Assembly (NCBI RefSeq): GCF_022539505.1 | Contig: NC_061511.1 | Span: forward strand, 31,196,620 to 31,260,619 | Direction of reading: 5' to 3' | DNA length: 64,000 bases | Origin: Lolium rigidum | Lineage: Eukaryota; Streptophyta; Magnoliopsida; Poales; Poaceae | In this document: positions 11,113-22,424 of the stretch, piece by piece | Layout: the number at the start of each line of letters is the position of its first letter | Position numbering within the stretch: position 1 is the stretch's first letter | Program-made: the position numbers and the translations under genes | The notes under the pieces: generated by a model | The model's input: only the letters and a program-made list of their open reading frames with translations | Told to the model about the DNA's origin: nothing | Databases searched by the model: none

Positions 11113-12702
11113 TGATACGTCCCCGACGTATCGATAATTTCTTATGTTCCATGCTACATTATTGATGATATCTACATGTTTTATGCACATTATATGTCGT
11201 ATTTACGCATTTTCCGGCACTAACCTATTAACAAGATGCCGAAGAGCCAGCTTCGTCGTTTTCTGCTGTTTTTGGTTTCAGAAATCCTAGTAAGGAAATA
11301 TTCTCGAATTGGACGAAATCAACGCCAGGGTCCTATTTTTGCACGAAGCTTCCAGAAGTCCGAAGAGGAGACGAAGTGGGGCCACGAGGCGGCCAGACAC
11401 CAGGGCGGCGCGGCCCAAGCCCTGGCCGCGCCGGCCTGTGGTGTGGGCCCCCCGTGACGCCCTTTGACCTACCCTTTCGCCTACTTAAAGCCTCCATCGC
11501 GAAACCCCCAGTACCGAGAGCCACGATACGGAAAACACATCGAGAGGCCGCCGCCGCCAATCCAATCTCGGGGATTCATGAGATCGCCTCCGGCACCCTG
11601 CCGAGAGGGGAATCATCTCCCGAGGACTCTTCATCGCCATGATCGCCTCCGGAGTGATGAGTGAGTAGTTCACCCCTGGACTATGGGTCCATAGCAGTAG
11701 CTAGATGGTCGTCTTCTCCTAATTGTGCTTCATTGTTGGATCTTGTGAGCTGCCTAACATGATCAAGATCATCTATCCGTAATACTATATGTTGTGTTTG
11801 TCGGGATCCGATGGATAGAGAATACTATGTTATGGTGATTATCAATCTATTACTTATGTGTTGTTTATGATCTTGCATGCTCTCCGTTATTAGTAGAGGC
11901 TCCGGCCAAGTTTTTGCTCTTAACTCCAAGAGGGAGTATTTATGCTCGATAGTGGGTTCATGCCTCCATTAAATGCGGGACGGTGATGGAAAGTTCTAAG
12001 GTTGTGGATGTGCTGTTGCCACTAGGGATAAAACATTGATGCTATGTCTAAGGATGTAGTTGTTGATTACATTACGCACCATACTTAATGCAATTGTCTG
12101 TTGCTTTCAACTTAATACTGGAAGGGGTTCGGATGATAACCTGAAGGTGGACTTTTTAGGCATAGATGCATGCTGGATAGCGGTCTATGTACTTTGTCGT
12201 AATGCCCTGATTAAATCTCACTATATTTATCATATCATGTATGTGCATTGTTATGCCCTTTTCTATTTGTCAATTGCCCGACTGTAATTTGTTCACCCAA
12301 CATGCTTTTATCTTATGGGAGAGACACCTCTAGTGAACTCGTGGACCCCGGTCCTATTCTTTACATCGCATACAATCTATCGCAATACTTGTTTTACTGT
12401 TTTCTTTGCAAATAATCATCTTCCACACAATACGGTTAATCCTTTGTTACAGCAAGCCGGTGAGATTGACAACCTCACTGTTTCGTTGGGGCAAAGTACT
12501 TTGGTTGTGTTGTGCAGGTTCCACGTTGGCGCCGAATCCCGGTGTTGCGCCGCATCACATTTCGCCACCATCAACCTTCAACGTGCTTCTTGGCTCCTCC
12601 TGGTTCGATAAACCTTGGTTTCTTTTCGAGGAAAACTTGCTGCTGTGCGCATCATACCTTCCTCTTGGGGTTCCCAACGAACGTGTGAGTTACACGCCAT
12701 CA
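11113..12702 (+). repeat. Element D 5' LTR (1590 bp)
   Basis: Starts TGATACGTCCCCGACG and ends GTTACACGCCATCA. A TATA-like TACTTAAAG lies at 11482-11490, downstream of the GC-rich block, as expected for the LTR core promoter. Short frames such as the one near 12615-12983 are LTR/leader read-through, not genes. Confidence 0.93.
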
Positions 12703-12715
12703 AGCTCTTTTTCAC

Positions 12716-12732
12716 GGCGCCGTTGCCGGGGA
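12716..12732 (+). promoter_or_regulatory. Element D primer-binding site (tRNA-Asp type)
   Basis: GGCGCCGTTGCCGGGGA, 13 bp after the LTR end. The usual leading T is C here, so one base of the 18-base match is lost. Confidence 0.87.
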
Positions 12733-12958
12733 GATCAAGACACGCTGCAAGGGAGTCTCCACTTCCCAATCTCTTTACTTTGTTTTTGTCTTGCTTTATT
12801 TTATTTACTACTTTGTTTGCTGCACCTAAACAAAACACAAAAAAATCAGTTGCTAGTTTTACTTTATTTACTGTCTTGCTCTCTATATCAAAAACACACA
12901 AAAAATTAGTTACTTGTCTTTACTTAATTTGCTTAGTTTACTCTTTGTTTATTTTATC

Positions 12959-13612
12959 ATGTTTCCTCCTAAGCACACTCTAAAAGACATACCGGTAGGC
13001 CGAGGGTCTATAATTGGAAGAGATAATATAGAAGATTTTTTCACTCATGTTAGTATAGTCGAGGATTTTGAAGATAGACACTTGGTAGAACTTGCTCCTA
13101 CTTACGAAATTGCTGTTGCTTCTCTAGTACACATGTTGGAAATTAAATTTGTTAATCTTAATCCTATAATTCAGCATATGTTTCTTACACTCTCTGATAT
13201 GGAGTAAGGAGAAAAGAAAGATTTTGTCTTAGAAACTCTTCTAAAAGAATTTGGTGGTGTAGCAAGAGAGGCTAGAAAAGTCTATACTAAATATAAAATG
13301 CTTGGTTCTTACACTAACTTTGCTAGCACCCTTGAAAAAATGGATATTGATAGGATGAAGTACACTAATAATGTTAATGATGGAGGGTACATTAAGACAT
13401 CAATACCTTGCAAGCTTGTAGGAATGTTCGAGGCACTAGAAAAGAATTATGATTGGATTGTTCCCGAAAATTTATTTGATGAGAATAGCAAGCCTAAGAG
13501 TAATGAAAAGGGAGCCTCTGAAACTTACATAGATAGTATAACATGCATTGTAGAGGAAACTCCCAACTCCCAAGGTAATGATGTTGATGCTTCATCTCTT
13601 GATAATACTTGA
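12959..13612 (+). pseudogene. Element D ORF of unknown function with one nonsense codon
   Basis: A single frame of 218 codons starts at ATG 12959 (MFPPKHTLKDIPVGRG) and ends at a TGA after NSQGNDVDASSLDNT. One in-frame TAA at 13205-13207 (after TLSDME) is the only interruption; the frame continues as GEKKDFVLETLLKEF without shift. I see no capsid motif, zinc knuckle, protease DLGA or polymerase motif, and I do not recognise the protein. It occupies exactly the place of gag in elements A, IK and J. Its leader, C-terminal residues and 3' UTR are homologous to theirs, so the body of the ORF was exchanged. It may be an accessory protein or captured host sequence. Confidence 0.7.
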
Positions 13613-16160
13613 TTCACACTTTCTGCGCCTAGCTGAAAGGCGTTAAAGAAAAGCGCTTATGGGAGACAACCCATGTTTTTACTACAGTACTTTGTTTTAT
13701 ATTTGAGTCTTGGAAGTTGTTTACTACTGTAGCAACCTCTCCTTATCATGTTTTTGTGCCAAGTAAAGTTTCTATGTTAAAGTTGATGTTATATTTGGGA
13801 TCGCTGCGCGAAACAGCATTGCTGTCTGTCACGAATTCTGGCATAAGTCTCTGTAAAAAATTCGAAAAAATCTGCAAATTTACGAGCGTGATCCTCAGAT
13901 ATGTACGCAACTTTCATTAGTTTCGAGTTTTTCCATTTGAGCAAGTCTAGTGCCCCTTTCAGGTTCGTCTTTACGGACTGTTCTGTTTTTGACAGATTCT
14001 GCCTTTTATTTCGCATTGCCGTATTTGCTATGTTGGATGAATTCTTTTGATCCATTAATGTCCAGTAGCTTTGTGCAATGTCCAGAAGTGTTAAGAATGA
14101 TTGTGTCACCTCTGAATATGTGAATTTTTAATTGTGCACTAACCCTCTAATGAGTTTGCTTGAAGTTTGGTGTGAAGGAAGTTTTCAAGGGTCAAGAGAG
14201 GAGTATGATATACTATGATCAAGAGGAGTGAAAGCTCTAAGCTTGGGGATGCCCCCGTGGTTCATCCCTGCATATTTTAAGAAGACTCAAGCGTCTAAGC
14301 TTGGGGATGCCCAAGGCATCCCCTTCTTCATCAACAACATCATCAGGTTCCTCCCCTGAAACTATATTTTTATTCAGTCACATCTTATGTTCTTTGCTTG
14401 GAGCGTCGGTTTGTTTTGTTTTTGTTTTTGTTTGAATAAAATGGATCCTAGCATTCACTGTGTGGGAGAGAGACACGCTCCGCTGTTGCATATGGACAAA
14501 TATGTCCTTAGGCTTTACTCATAATGTTCAAGGCGAAGGTTGAAATTTCTTCGTTAAATTGTTATATGGTTGGAATCGGGAAATGCTACATGTAGTAATT
14601 CTAAAATGTCTTGGATAATGTGATACTTGGAAATTGCTTTGCTCATGTTTAAGCTCTTGCATCATATACTTTGCACCCATTAATGAAGAAATACATAGAG
14701 CTTGCTAAAATTTGGTTTGCATATTTGGTCTCTCTAAGGTCTAGATAATTTCTAGTATTGAGTTTTGAACAACAAGGAAGACGGTGTAGAGTCTTATAAT
14801 GTTTACAATATGTCTTTTATGTGAGTTTTGCTGCACCGGTTCATCCTTGAGTTTGCTTCAAATAACCTTGCTAGCCTAAACCTTGTATCGAGAGGGAATA
14901 CTTCTCATGCATCCAAAATCCTTGAGCCAACCACTATGCCATTCGTGTCCACCATACCTACATACTACATGGTATTTCTCCGCCATTCCAAAGTAAATTG
15001 CTTGAGTGCTACCTTTAAATTTCCATCATTCGCCTTTGCAATATATAGCTCATGGGACAAAATAGCCTTAAAAACTATTGTGGTATTGAATATGTACTTA
15101 TGCACTTTATCTCTTATTAAGTTGCTTGTTGTGCAATAACCATGCTTCTGGGGACGCCATCAACTATTCTTTGTTGAATATCATGTGAGTTGCTATGCAT
15201 GTCCGTCTTGTCTGAAGTAAGAGAGATCTACCACCTTAATGGTTGGAGCATGCATATTGTTAGAGAAGAACATTGGGCCGCTAACTAAAGCCATGAATCT
15301 TGGTGGAAGTTTCAGTTTTGGACATATATCCTCAATCTCATATGAGAATATTAACTGTTGCCACATGCTTATGCATTAAAGAGGAGTCCATTATCTGTTG
15401 TCCATGTTGTCCCGGTATGGATGTCTAAGTTGAGAATAATCAAAAGCGAGAAATCCAAAATGCGAGCTTTCTCCTTAGACCTTTGTACAGAGCGGCATGG
15501 AGGTACCCCTTTGTGACACTTGGTTGAAACATGTGTATTGCGATGATCCGGTAGTCCAAGCTGATTAGGACAAGGTGCGGGCACTATTAGTATACTATGC
15601 ATGAGGCTTGCAACTTGTAAGATATAATTTACATAACTCATATGCTTTATTACTACCGTTGACAAAATTGTTTCATGTTTTCAAAATAAAAGCTCTAGCA
15701 CAAATATAGCAATCGATGCTTTCCTCTTTGAAGGACCTTTCTTTTACTTTTATTGTTGAGTCGGTTTACCTATCTCTCTCCACCTCAAGAAGCAAACACT
15801 TGTGTGAACTGTGCATTGATTCCTACATACTTGCATATTGCACTTGTTATATTACTTTACATTGACACTATCCATGAGATATACATGTTATAAGTTGAAA
15901 GCAACCGCTGAAACTTAATCTTCCTTTGTGTTGCTTCAATACCTTTACTTTGATTTATTGCTTTATGAGTTAACTCTTATGCAAGACTTATTGATGCTTG
16001 TCTTGAAGTACTATTCATGAAAAGTCTTTGCTTTATGATTCATTTGTTTACTCATGTCATTACCATTGTTTTGATCGCTGCATTCATTACATATGTTTAC
16101 AATAGTATGATCAAGGTTATGATGGCATGTCACTCCGTAAATTATCCTTGTTATCGTTTA
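13613..16160 (+). other. Element D 3' untranslated region
   Basis: About 2.5 kb without a gene. Just after the stop lies a conserved phrase, GCTGAAAGGCGTTAAAGAAA, followed by GGGAGACAACCCATG, both shared with A, IK and J. Motifs AAGCTTGGGGATGCCC occur near 14239 and 14298. No RNA gene is recognised. Confidence 0.6.
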
Positions 16161-16162
16161 CT

Positions 16163-16196
16163 CGCTCGGGACGAGCGGAACTAAGCTTGGGGATGC
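16163..16196 (+). promoter_or_regulatory. Element D pre-PPT hairpin and polypurine tract
   Basis: CGCTCG-GGA-CGAGCG (16163-16177), then GAACTAAGCTTGGGGATGC up to the 3' LTR. Relative to the hairpins of A, F, IK and J (CCTACTCG/CGAGTAGG), both arms changed together and pairing is kept. The 3' LTR then starts CGATACG instead of TGATACG. Confidence 0.65.
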
Positions 16197-17795
16197 CGAT
16201 ACGTCCCCGACGTATCGATAAATTCTTATGTTCCATGCTACATTATTGATGATATCTACATGTTTTATGCACATTATATGTCGTATTTACGCATTTTCCA
16301 GGCACTAACCTATTAACAAGATGCCGAAGAGCCGTTCTGTCGTTTTCTGCTGTTTTTGGTTTCAGAAATCCTAGTAAGGAAATATTCTCGGAATTGGACG
16401 AAATCAACGCCCAGGGTCCTACTTTTGCACGAAGCTTCCAGAAGTCCGAAGAGGAGACGAAGTGGGGCCACGAGGCGGCCAGACACCAGGGCGGCGCGGC
16501 CCAAGCCCTGGCCGCGCCGGCCTGTGGTGTGGGCCCCCCGTGACGCCCTTTGACCTACCCTTTCGCCTACTTAAAGCCTCCGTCGCGAAACCCCCAGTAC
16601 CGAGAGCCACGATACGGAAAACATTACTGAGAGGCCGCCGCCGCCAATCCCATCTCGGGGGATTCAGGAGATCGCCTCCGGCACCCTGCCGGAGAGGGGA
16701 ATCATCTCCCGGAGGACTCTTCATCGCCATGATCGCCTCCGGAGTGATGAGTGAGTAGTTCACCCCTGGACTATGGGTCCATAGCAGTAGCTAGATGGTC
16801 GTCTTCTCCTAATTGTGCTTCATTGTTGGATCTTGTGAGCTGCCTAACATGATCAAGCTCATCTATCTGTAATACTATATGTTGTGTTTGTCGGGATCCG
16901 ATGGATAGAGAATACTATGTTATGGATATTATCAATCTATTACTTATGTGTTGTTTATGATCTTGCATGCTCTCCGTTATTAGTAGAGGCTCTGGCCAAG
17001 TTTTTGCTCTTAACTCCAAGAGGGAGTATTTATGCTCGATAGTGGGTTCATGCCTCCATTAAATACGGGACGATGACGAGAAAGTTCTAAGGTTGTGGAT
17101 GTGCTGTTGCCACTAGGGATAAAACATTGATGCTATGTCTAAGGATGTAGTTGTTGATTACATTACGCACCATACTTAATGCAATTGTTTGTTGCTTGCA
17201 ACTTAATACTGGAAGGGGTTCGGATGATAACCTGAAGGTGGACTTTTTAGGCATAGATGCATGCTGGATAGCGGTCTATGTACTTTGTCGTAATGCCCTG
17301 ATTAAATCTCACTATATTTATCATATCATGTATGTGCATTGTTATGCCCTTTTCTATTTGTCAATTGCCCGACTGTAATTTGTTCACCCAACATGCTTTT
17401 ATCTTATGGGAGAGACACCTCTAGTGAACTGTGGACCCCGGTCCTATTCTTTACATCGCATACAATCTACTGCAATACTTGTTTTACTGTTTTCTTCGCA
17501 AATAATCATCTTCCACACAATATGGTTAATCCTTTGTTACAGCAAGCCGGTGAGATTGACAACCTCACTGTTTCGTTGGGGCAAAGTACTTTGGTTGTGT
17601 TGTGCAGGTTCCACGTTGGCGCCGGAATCCCTGGTGTTGCGCCGCATCACATTTCGCCACCATCAACCTTCAACGTGCTTCTTGGCTCCTCCTGGTTCGA
17701 TAAACCTTGGTTTCTTTCTGAGGGAAAACTTGCTGATGTGCGCATCATACCTTCCTCTTGGGGTTCCCAACGAACGTGTGAGTTACACGCCATCA
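16197..17795 (+). repeat. Element D 3' LTR (1599 bp)
   Basis: Begins CGATACGTCCCCGACG (first base T to C relative to the 5' LTR) and ends GTTACACGCCATCA, followed by the target duplication GTGGG. Confidence 0.93.
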
Positions 17796-17911
17796 GTGGG
17801 TCATCTTGAGGGAGGCGAAAGCCTCGGTCAGATCCCGGTGCTCCCACAACAGTTCCTCAAATAGCTGCTTCCGGGAGTCCAGCACGGCCTGCAAGAGTTA
17901 AGAGAACAGTG

Positions 17912-18113
17912 AGCTATGCCGGTTTTTCGAGGCAAGTTTTGCGCCAAGTACTGCGTGCTTAACCCAAAACTCGGGGACTAGCTATGCTGGTTTTTCGAGG
18001 CAAGTTTTGCGCCAAGTACTGCGTGCTTAACCCAAAACTCGCGGACTAGTTATGCCGGTTTTCTGAGCAGTTTCGCGCTAAGTACTGCGTGCTTAACCCG
18101 AAACTCGGGGACT
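17912..18113. repeat. Three tandem copies of a 68-bp unit in an intron of the antisense gene
   Basis: Units start at 17912, 17980 and 18048 with AG(C/T)TATGC(C/T)GG and end in ACTCGGGGACT (ACTCGCGGACT in copy 2). Copies 1 and 2 are almost identical; copy 3 has several changes in its first half. The end motif resembles the tract before the 3' LTR of element C. Confidence 0.9.
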
Positions 18114-19298
18114 ATGAGGATATATCTATAAGTTCTGAAATTGAAAAATAACTCGGTTTGGAGAAAAAGTTCAAGTTCCGGTATGAAGCTTACCAGCACG
18201 TTGTTGTTGGCATCGTGCCAGGCGTTGTCGAACTCCTTCACGGCCTGCTTGAGCCGGCCAAGGTGTTGCACGGTGCTCCGGGGGCCGCGGGGGTCGCTCA
18301 CCACCTTCTTATCCTTGCCAACGCCGAGGGTGGAATCGGTAAGGTCGGCGATGTTCCAGCTGTCCACATATCGCTGCAACGCGCCCAGGTTGGTGTCGCC
18401 GGCAGTAATGGCAGCGCGCCCGGCATGCAGGACAATGGCTTGGGCCTGGAAGCTGCTGGGCGGAGCCGCCGCAGCTGCAACAGCGCCGGAGAGCTGCTCA
18501 GCGCTGATCTCTGCGCTCCTCCTGGAAGAAGATTTCTTACCGGAAGGAGCAGGAGGAGGCTTGGTGGAAGATGTCGGTGGCGGCGCAGCTGCGCCCTTGG
18601 CGGGTGAAGGAGGCTTAGTTGATGCAGAAGGAGGTTTGGTTGATGAGGAAGTCTTGGAGGGGGAAGCAGTAGGTTGGCTGGTTTTCTCGAGAACGGGCGG
18701 AAACAAAAGGTTTCGACCGCCCGCTTAGTGCTGAACCGGCGCCCATGTTGCCGGCGCCGGTATCTTCAATCTCTGGAGGGGAAGATAGAACCTCCTCTGC
18801 ACGGTGATGTTTTCGTTTAGGGGCCGCGCACCCCGAACTTGTTTTACCTCCCTGAAGGGAGGAATGAGCTTTGCCGGCACCAGAATGTGCCGGACTTTGA
18901 TGAGGAGGATGCTGGGTCCTGCTCGTATCCTTGGGGGCCTCCGGCCTCATACCGGGCAAGCTCCTGGTGAGTTCGAGAGCAGGCCTGAAAGATAAAAAAA
19001 ATAAGAGTTAGCCGCGAGAACTATCAAAAGTAAGATTCAAACCGGAAAGATGCGTCGATAAAGTTTACCCGGAGGCGATCGAGATCTCGTTTTTCCTATT
19101 TTTCCTCTCCGGCCTGGGAGTACCGGTCTTCCGGCGCTTGGGAGCTGGCGCAACGCTTGGACCGGCATCAGGAGTCGGAGTCTTCCGGGATCGAGGGACC
19201 GGAGGATCCCCGACCTCAGCAGCAAGCGTGGTCACGTGCTCCAGCACCTGATGATCTTGATTAGCTGAAACCGACATAAGCAGAGAATTCATAAGATA

Positions 19299-19430
19299 AG
19301 ATGTGACATTCTATGACGCTCATTCTGTGACGATACAGTGAAAAAACGTCAGGGAATAGTCAATTTTTCACAAACTGTGACGTTTTTTGAGTGTATCGTC
19401 ATGGAATGAGCGTCATAGAATGTCACATCT
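19299..19430. mobile_element. 132-bp palindromic MITE in an intron of the antisense gene
   Basis: The first 26 bases (from AGATGTGACATTCTATGACG) are perfectly inverted at the other end (to 19430). The complementarity continues with few mismatches almost to the centre, so the whole element can fold on itself. No coding capacity. I could not find a convincing target duplication; superfamily unassigned (Mutator-like or other). Confidence 0.8.
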
Positions 19431-20866
19431 GTTGTAGTTATAAGGAAAGTGGATCGAGTACCTCGAGCATAATGCAATCGCCATCGTCGCTGTCGGAAGC
19501 GTTGGCCCGGTTTCTTGGAGGGTGAGAAGCAGGAATGTTACCGGGGCGTCGGGAGTGCGTCAGGCCCATCTTTTGTACGTTTCCGCGCACGTAAGGATCT
19601 GGGTCCTCGTCGTCCTCAAAGAATGCGCTTGGGGGCAAAGGATTCCGGCTCCTCGGCAAGGATGCGAGGAAAGTCCTACAGTACAATAATAAAGCAAGTT
19701 ATAAGAACAATTTACAGCATTTCGGAAAACAACATTCCGGAAGCCCCAAGATCTTACTTGGGACGTCGGTGGTTTTGAGCGGCTGAAAGGCTACAGGCCC
19801 CACTTCCAGGCAACCGGCATCTTAGTTTTACAGATCTGTTTGGCCTTGAGGACCACATCAGATTTGCGTAGGGGGGGGGGGGTTGTGATCCTCGTGGGAT
19901 CCCTACGCCTGGTCATTTGGCATATCTTGTGCGCACGACGCTGTAAGGGTAGAACCCGGCGCGAGAAAAATGTGCGCACAATATCGTCGGAGAATATGCT
20001 AGTGGTGTCATTGAGCTCCTCCATATACCGTATGATCCGGTTGGTTTCATCGTGGTCCTCCCGAGGGTTGAATCGCCAGTTGGTTCTGGAGGGTCTGCTG
20101 GGAACATACGCCAGAAGGTTGATAAAGTCGGAAGAGCCGGAGTTCCGAACATAAAAGAAATTCTCTTGCCAAGCCCGGCAGGACTCCAAGCCGGTAAACT
20201 TGTAATAGGTGCTCCCCTGGCGGGGCGTGAGTATGCACGCCCCACACTGAACGATTGGTTTGGGGGCGGAAGTTTTGGGTCCTGGATCGAGTTGATCCGG
20301 AGGTTGTAGAAGCGGGCAAAGGTCTCGACGGTAGGGGAGAGACCGACGAACCCTTCCATGAAAGAAACATAGGAGGAAAGATAGAAAATGGCATTGCCAG
20401 GGAGATGGTGGGGAAGAAGCTTATAGAAATCAAGGAAGCATCGGAAGAAGTCCGACGCCAGAATGCCAAAGCCGCGCTCAAAATGGGCGGCAAAGAGAAC
20501 TATTTCGCCTGGCTCGGGCACAGGCTCTTGCTCTTTACCGGGAATCCGACAAAATACCTCTTCCGGTATCCTCCGGGACCGGTATAGCCAGTCAATTTCA
20601 GCCTGACTCATGTCAGAGCCCTTCCAGGCCCCGCGGGTGTAAGCCGCAAGGTTTAAACCGGCACCTTGATCCGAAGTGCCGGTCTCTTCCCCATGCCCGC
20701 CGGCTTCTTCATCCGGCCTGCCGGCTTCTTGCTCCATCCGAGCGAGATCCTCCTCAAGCCCATCATCTTCTTGCTCTACGGCTTCTTCCGAACCCAGAGA
20801 GATCTCGAGGGATTCACTAAATTGGGTGCTACCGGAAATCTCCATACCGGATTCTTCGGAAGCCAT

Positions 20867-21748
20867 TTTGTCTATGTGTTTGACACTACCTAACAACAAG
20901 ATCTGGAACTTCTACTCTCTTGAGGAGATCTAAGCACAAGAGTAAAAATAAAAGAAAAGAGGTAAATAAATCTACCGTAGAGATGATGAACATGAAGAAC
21001 ACAAGGAGAGGAGAAGGACTAGATCGAGCCACACTAACCTTAGATGGGCGGCGGAAGACCCCCGAGGTGTGGAACCGAGAGTTCGCCGGAGAAAAGGCCG
21101 CCGGCGGCGAGCGGTGGCGCATGACCTCAAGAGGCAGTACGCCTCAGAGAAGAGAAGAAGATTGGGGAACGCGAGAAGCGGAGAAGGCCAGAGCAATGCA
21201 GAGCGCTCCTCGCGGAACTTCGCCGGAGTGAATGGTCTTGGCGACGAACGGTGGCGCAGGAGCTCTGGGCGCAGAGAGCACTAGAACTTTGCAAACGGCG
21301 AAGGAGATGGATGCGATGAAGAGGACGAGTAACTGTCGCCCTTAAATAGGGAAATGTTTCATGGGCCGGAAACCGCCGGGCCCACGTCGCTTCCGCTGAT
21401 GGGCCGCCACGCGGCATCGAGATACCGGCCACACGGAGGACCACACGGATCCAGTGCGGCACATTAAATGTGCGCGAGAGACGAGGGATTTGACCACTGA
21501 CACTGCCATGTCAGTTACAGTGCGCATGTCACTGACAAGTGCGATTTCCGAGTTATTCTCGACCTCGTCGAGGAGAACTTAATGACAAAGGTATCAGCGA
21601 AAAGAAGCCGGAAAAGCTCTGAGGAGTTCGGTAAAACACCGACTGAGTTTAACTTGAAACCGGAAGGATTAATCCGGTATGTTTGACATAGGAACCTGGC
21701 GTGGACCGTCGGAAAGATCCGCCGGACCACACCAGCTTCGGGGACTAA
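20867..21748 (+). other. Element C 3' noncoding region
   Basis: About 880 bp upstream of the 3' LTR; also the region upstream of the antisense gene, so it may hold the promoter of that gene. A TTAAATAGGG motif at about 21341 could be a TATA element for the minus-strand gene, but this is weak. CTTCGGGGACTAA at 21737-21748 is the likely polypurine tract. Confidence 0.4.
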
Positions 21749-22424
21749 TGTCGGGGGGATGGCCCCCGGTAGGCCAAGACTATGGAAAATATGCTATAAT
21801 TAAGCATTTGTGTACCAGATTAAAGGTTAAACCGGATGCTCAAAGTTGAGTAAGGATTGTGCTAAGTTATTACAAACCGGTATACCAGGAGGGGTATGAC
21901 GGAGTACGGTAACATATGAGATTGAGATACAAAGGCAAAGATGCCGGAGCTCCAAGGTAAAGATACCGGAGAATCGGCATAGGCTCTGCTGTAGCATGTC
22001 GGCATTCCAGTCAAAGATTCCATCAAGGACCAAAGGACAAGATGAGCGAAGCACTTCAGCTTTAATCGAAGCCCTGGCGCCAAAGGAGCTGATGACTTAA
22101 AAGAAGCCGGAAGAGGTCATCAGCCCCTGATTAAAGACAGAACCGGTGTCATCTGGGCCGAAGTAGCTTTATAAAGTAGCTTAGCTCATCAAAGATACCA
22201 TTAGAGTTTCTTCCCTTGTAAGCCACCTCTCCCCTATATAAGGAGAGGGGGCACACCCCTGTGCGGGATGATCGTCACGAGGATAGAGGTGCTCACCTTG
22301 TAATCCGTACATTTTCAACCTCTGGCCGTAGGATCAATACAGATCTTGAATTCAATCTCTTTCTTCCTCAAAACCTTCCCCTCACCCAGATCCTCAAGCG
22401 TACACCCGGATCCTCAAGCGTACA
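21749..22424 (+). repeat. Element C 3' LTR (about 676 bp)
   Basis: Starts TGTCGGGGGGATGGCCCCC. A clear TATA box CTATATAAGG lies at 22234-22243 within an inverted CTCCCC...GGGGAG context. The end is placed at GTACA 22424, the last base before the CACTA tandem repeats. A short duplication CGGATCCTCAAGCGTACA-like (22388-22406 and 22408-22424) makes the exact end uncertain by one unit. Confidence 0.65.

Larger units (their letters stand above)
11113..17795 (+). mobile_element. Element D: complete non-autonomous Athila-like LTR retrotransposon
   Basis: Both LTRs (11113-12702 and 16197-17795), PBS, ORF, hairpin and polypurine tract are present. A 5-bp target duplication GTGGG occurs at 11108-11112 and 17796-17800. 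The total is 6683 bp and the internal part 3494 bp, too short for pol. The two LTRs look nearly identical by eye apart from a handful of substitutions and small indels, so this is among the younger insertions in the window. It interrupts the antisense gene of element C. Confidence 0.95.
17796..20866 (-). pseudogene. Element C antisense gene, 5' exons (Transposase_28-like)
   Basis: The likely start is ATG at 20866 (MASEESGMEISGSTQF). An acidic N-terminus (residues about 15-65) is followed by the conserved block with PEPGEIVLFAAHFERGFG, DFFRCFLDFYKLLPHHLPG and FYLSSYVSFMEGFVGL (residues about 110-190), typical of Tat antisense ORFs. Near 20250 the frame shifts; the conserved continuation (ESCRAWQENFFYVRN and so on) is read in another frame down to about 19790. 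Later exons include a block at 19267-19065 and a Pro/Ser/Lys-rich then helical block at 18706-18190 (TSSSTKPPSAST, then FDNAWHDANNNVL). Introns are suggested by a GTAAGATC donor near 19756, an acceptor near 19677 and GTACTC near 19460. One intron carries a MITE and another a 68-bp minisatellite. It continues past element D at 11112. Confidence 0.65.
8337..22424 (+). mobile_element. Element C: Tat-lineage Ty3/Gypsy, 3' half, with nested element D
   Basis: Order in plus orientation: the end of integrase (to 9082), a noncoding gap, a long antisense ORF with introns (9778-20866, split by D), a 3' noncoding region, a tract CTTCGGGGACTAA, and a 676-bp 3' LTR (21749-22424). The 5' half lies beyond element B and outside the window. 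It is inserted in the tandem-repeat region of CACTA element N. Pieces left of B cannot be seen, so no target duplication can be checked. Confidence 0.75.

Noticed and set aside
17912..18113. Regularly spaced repeats resembling a short CRISPR-like array
   Set aside because: The whole 68-bp unit is repeated with no unique spacers; it is an ordinary tandem repeat in a plant retrotransposon.
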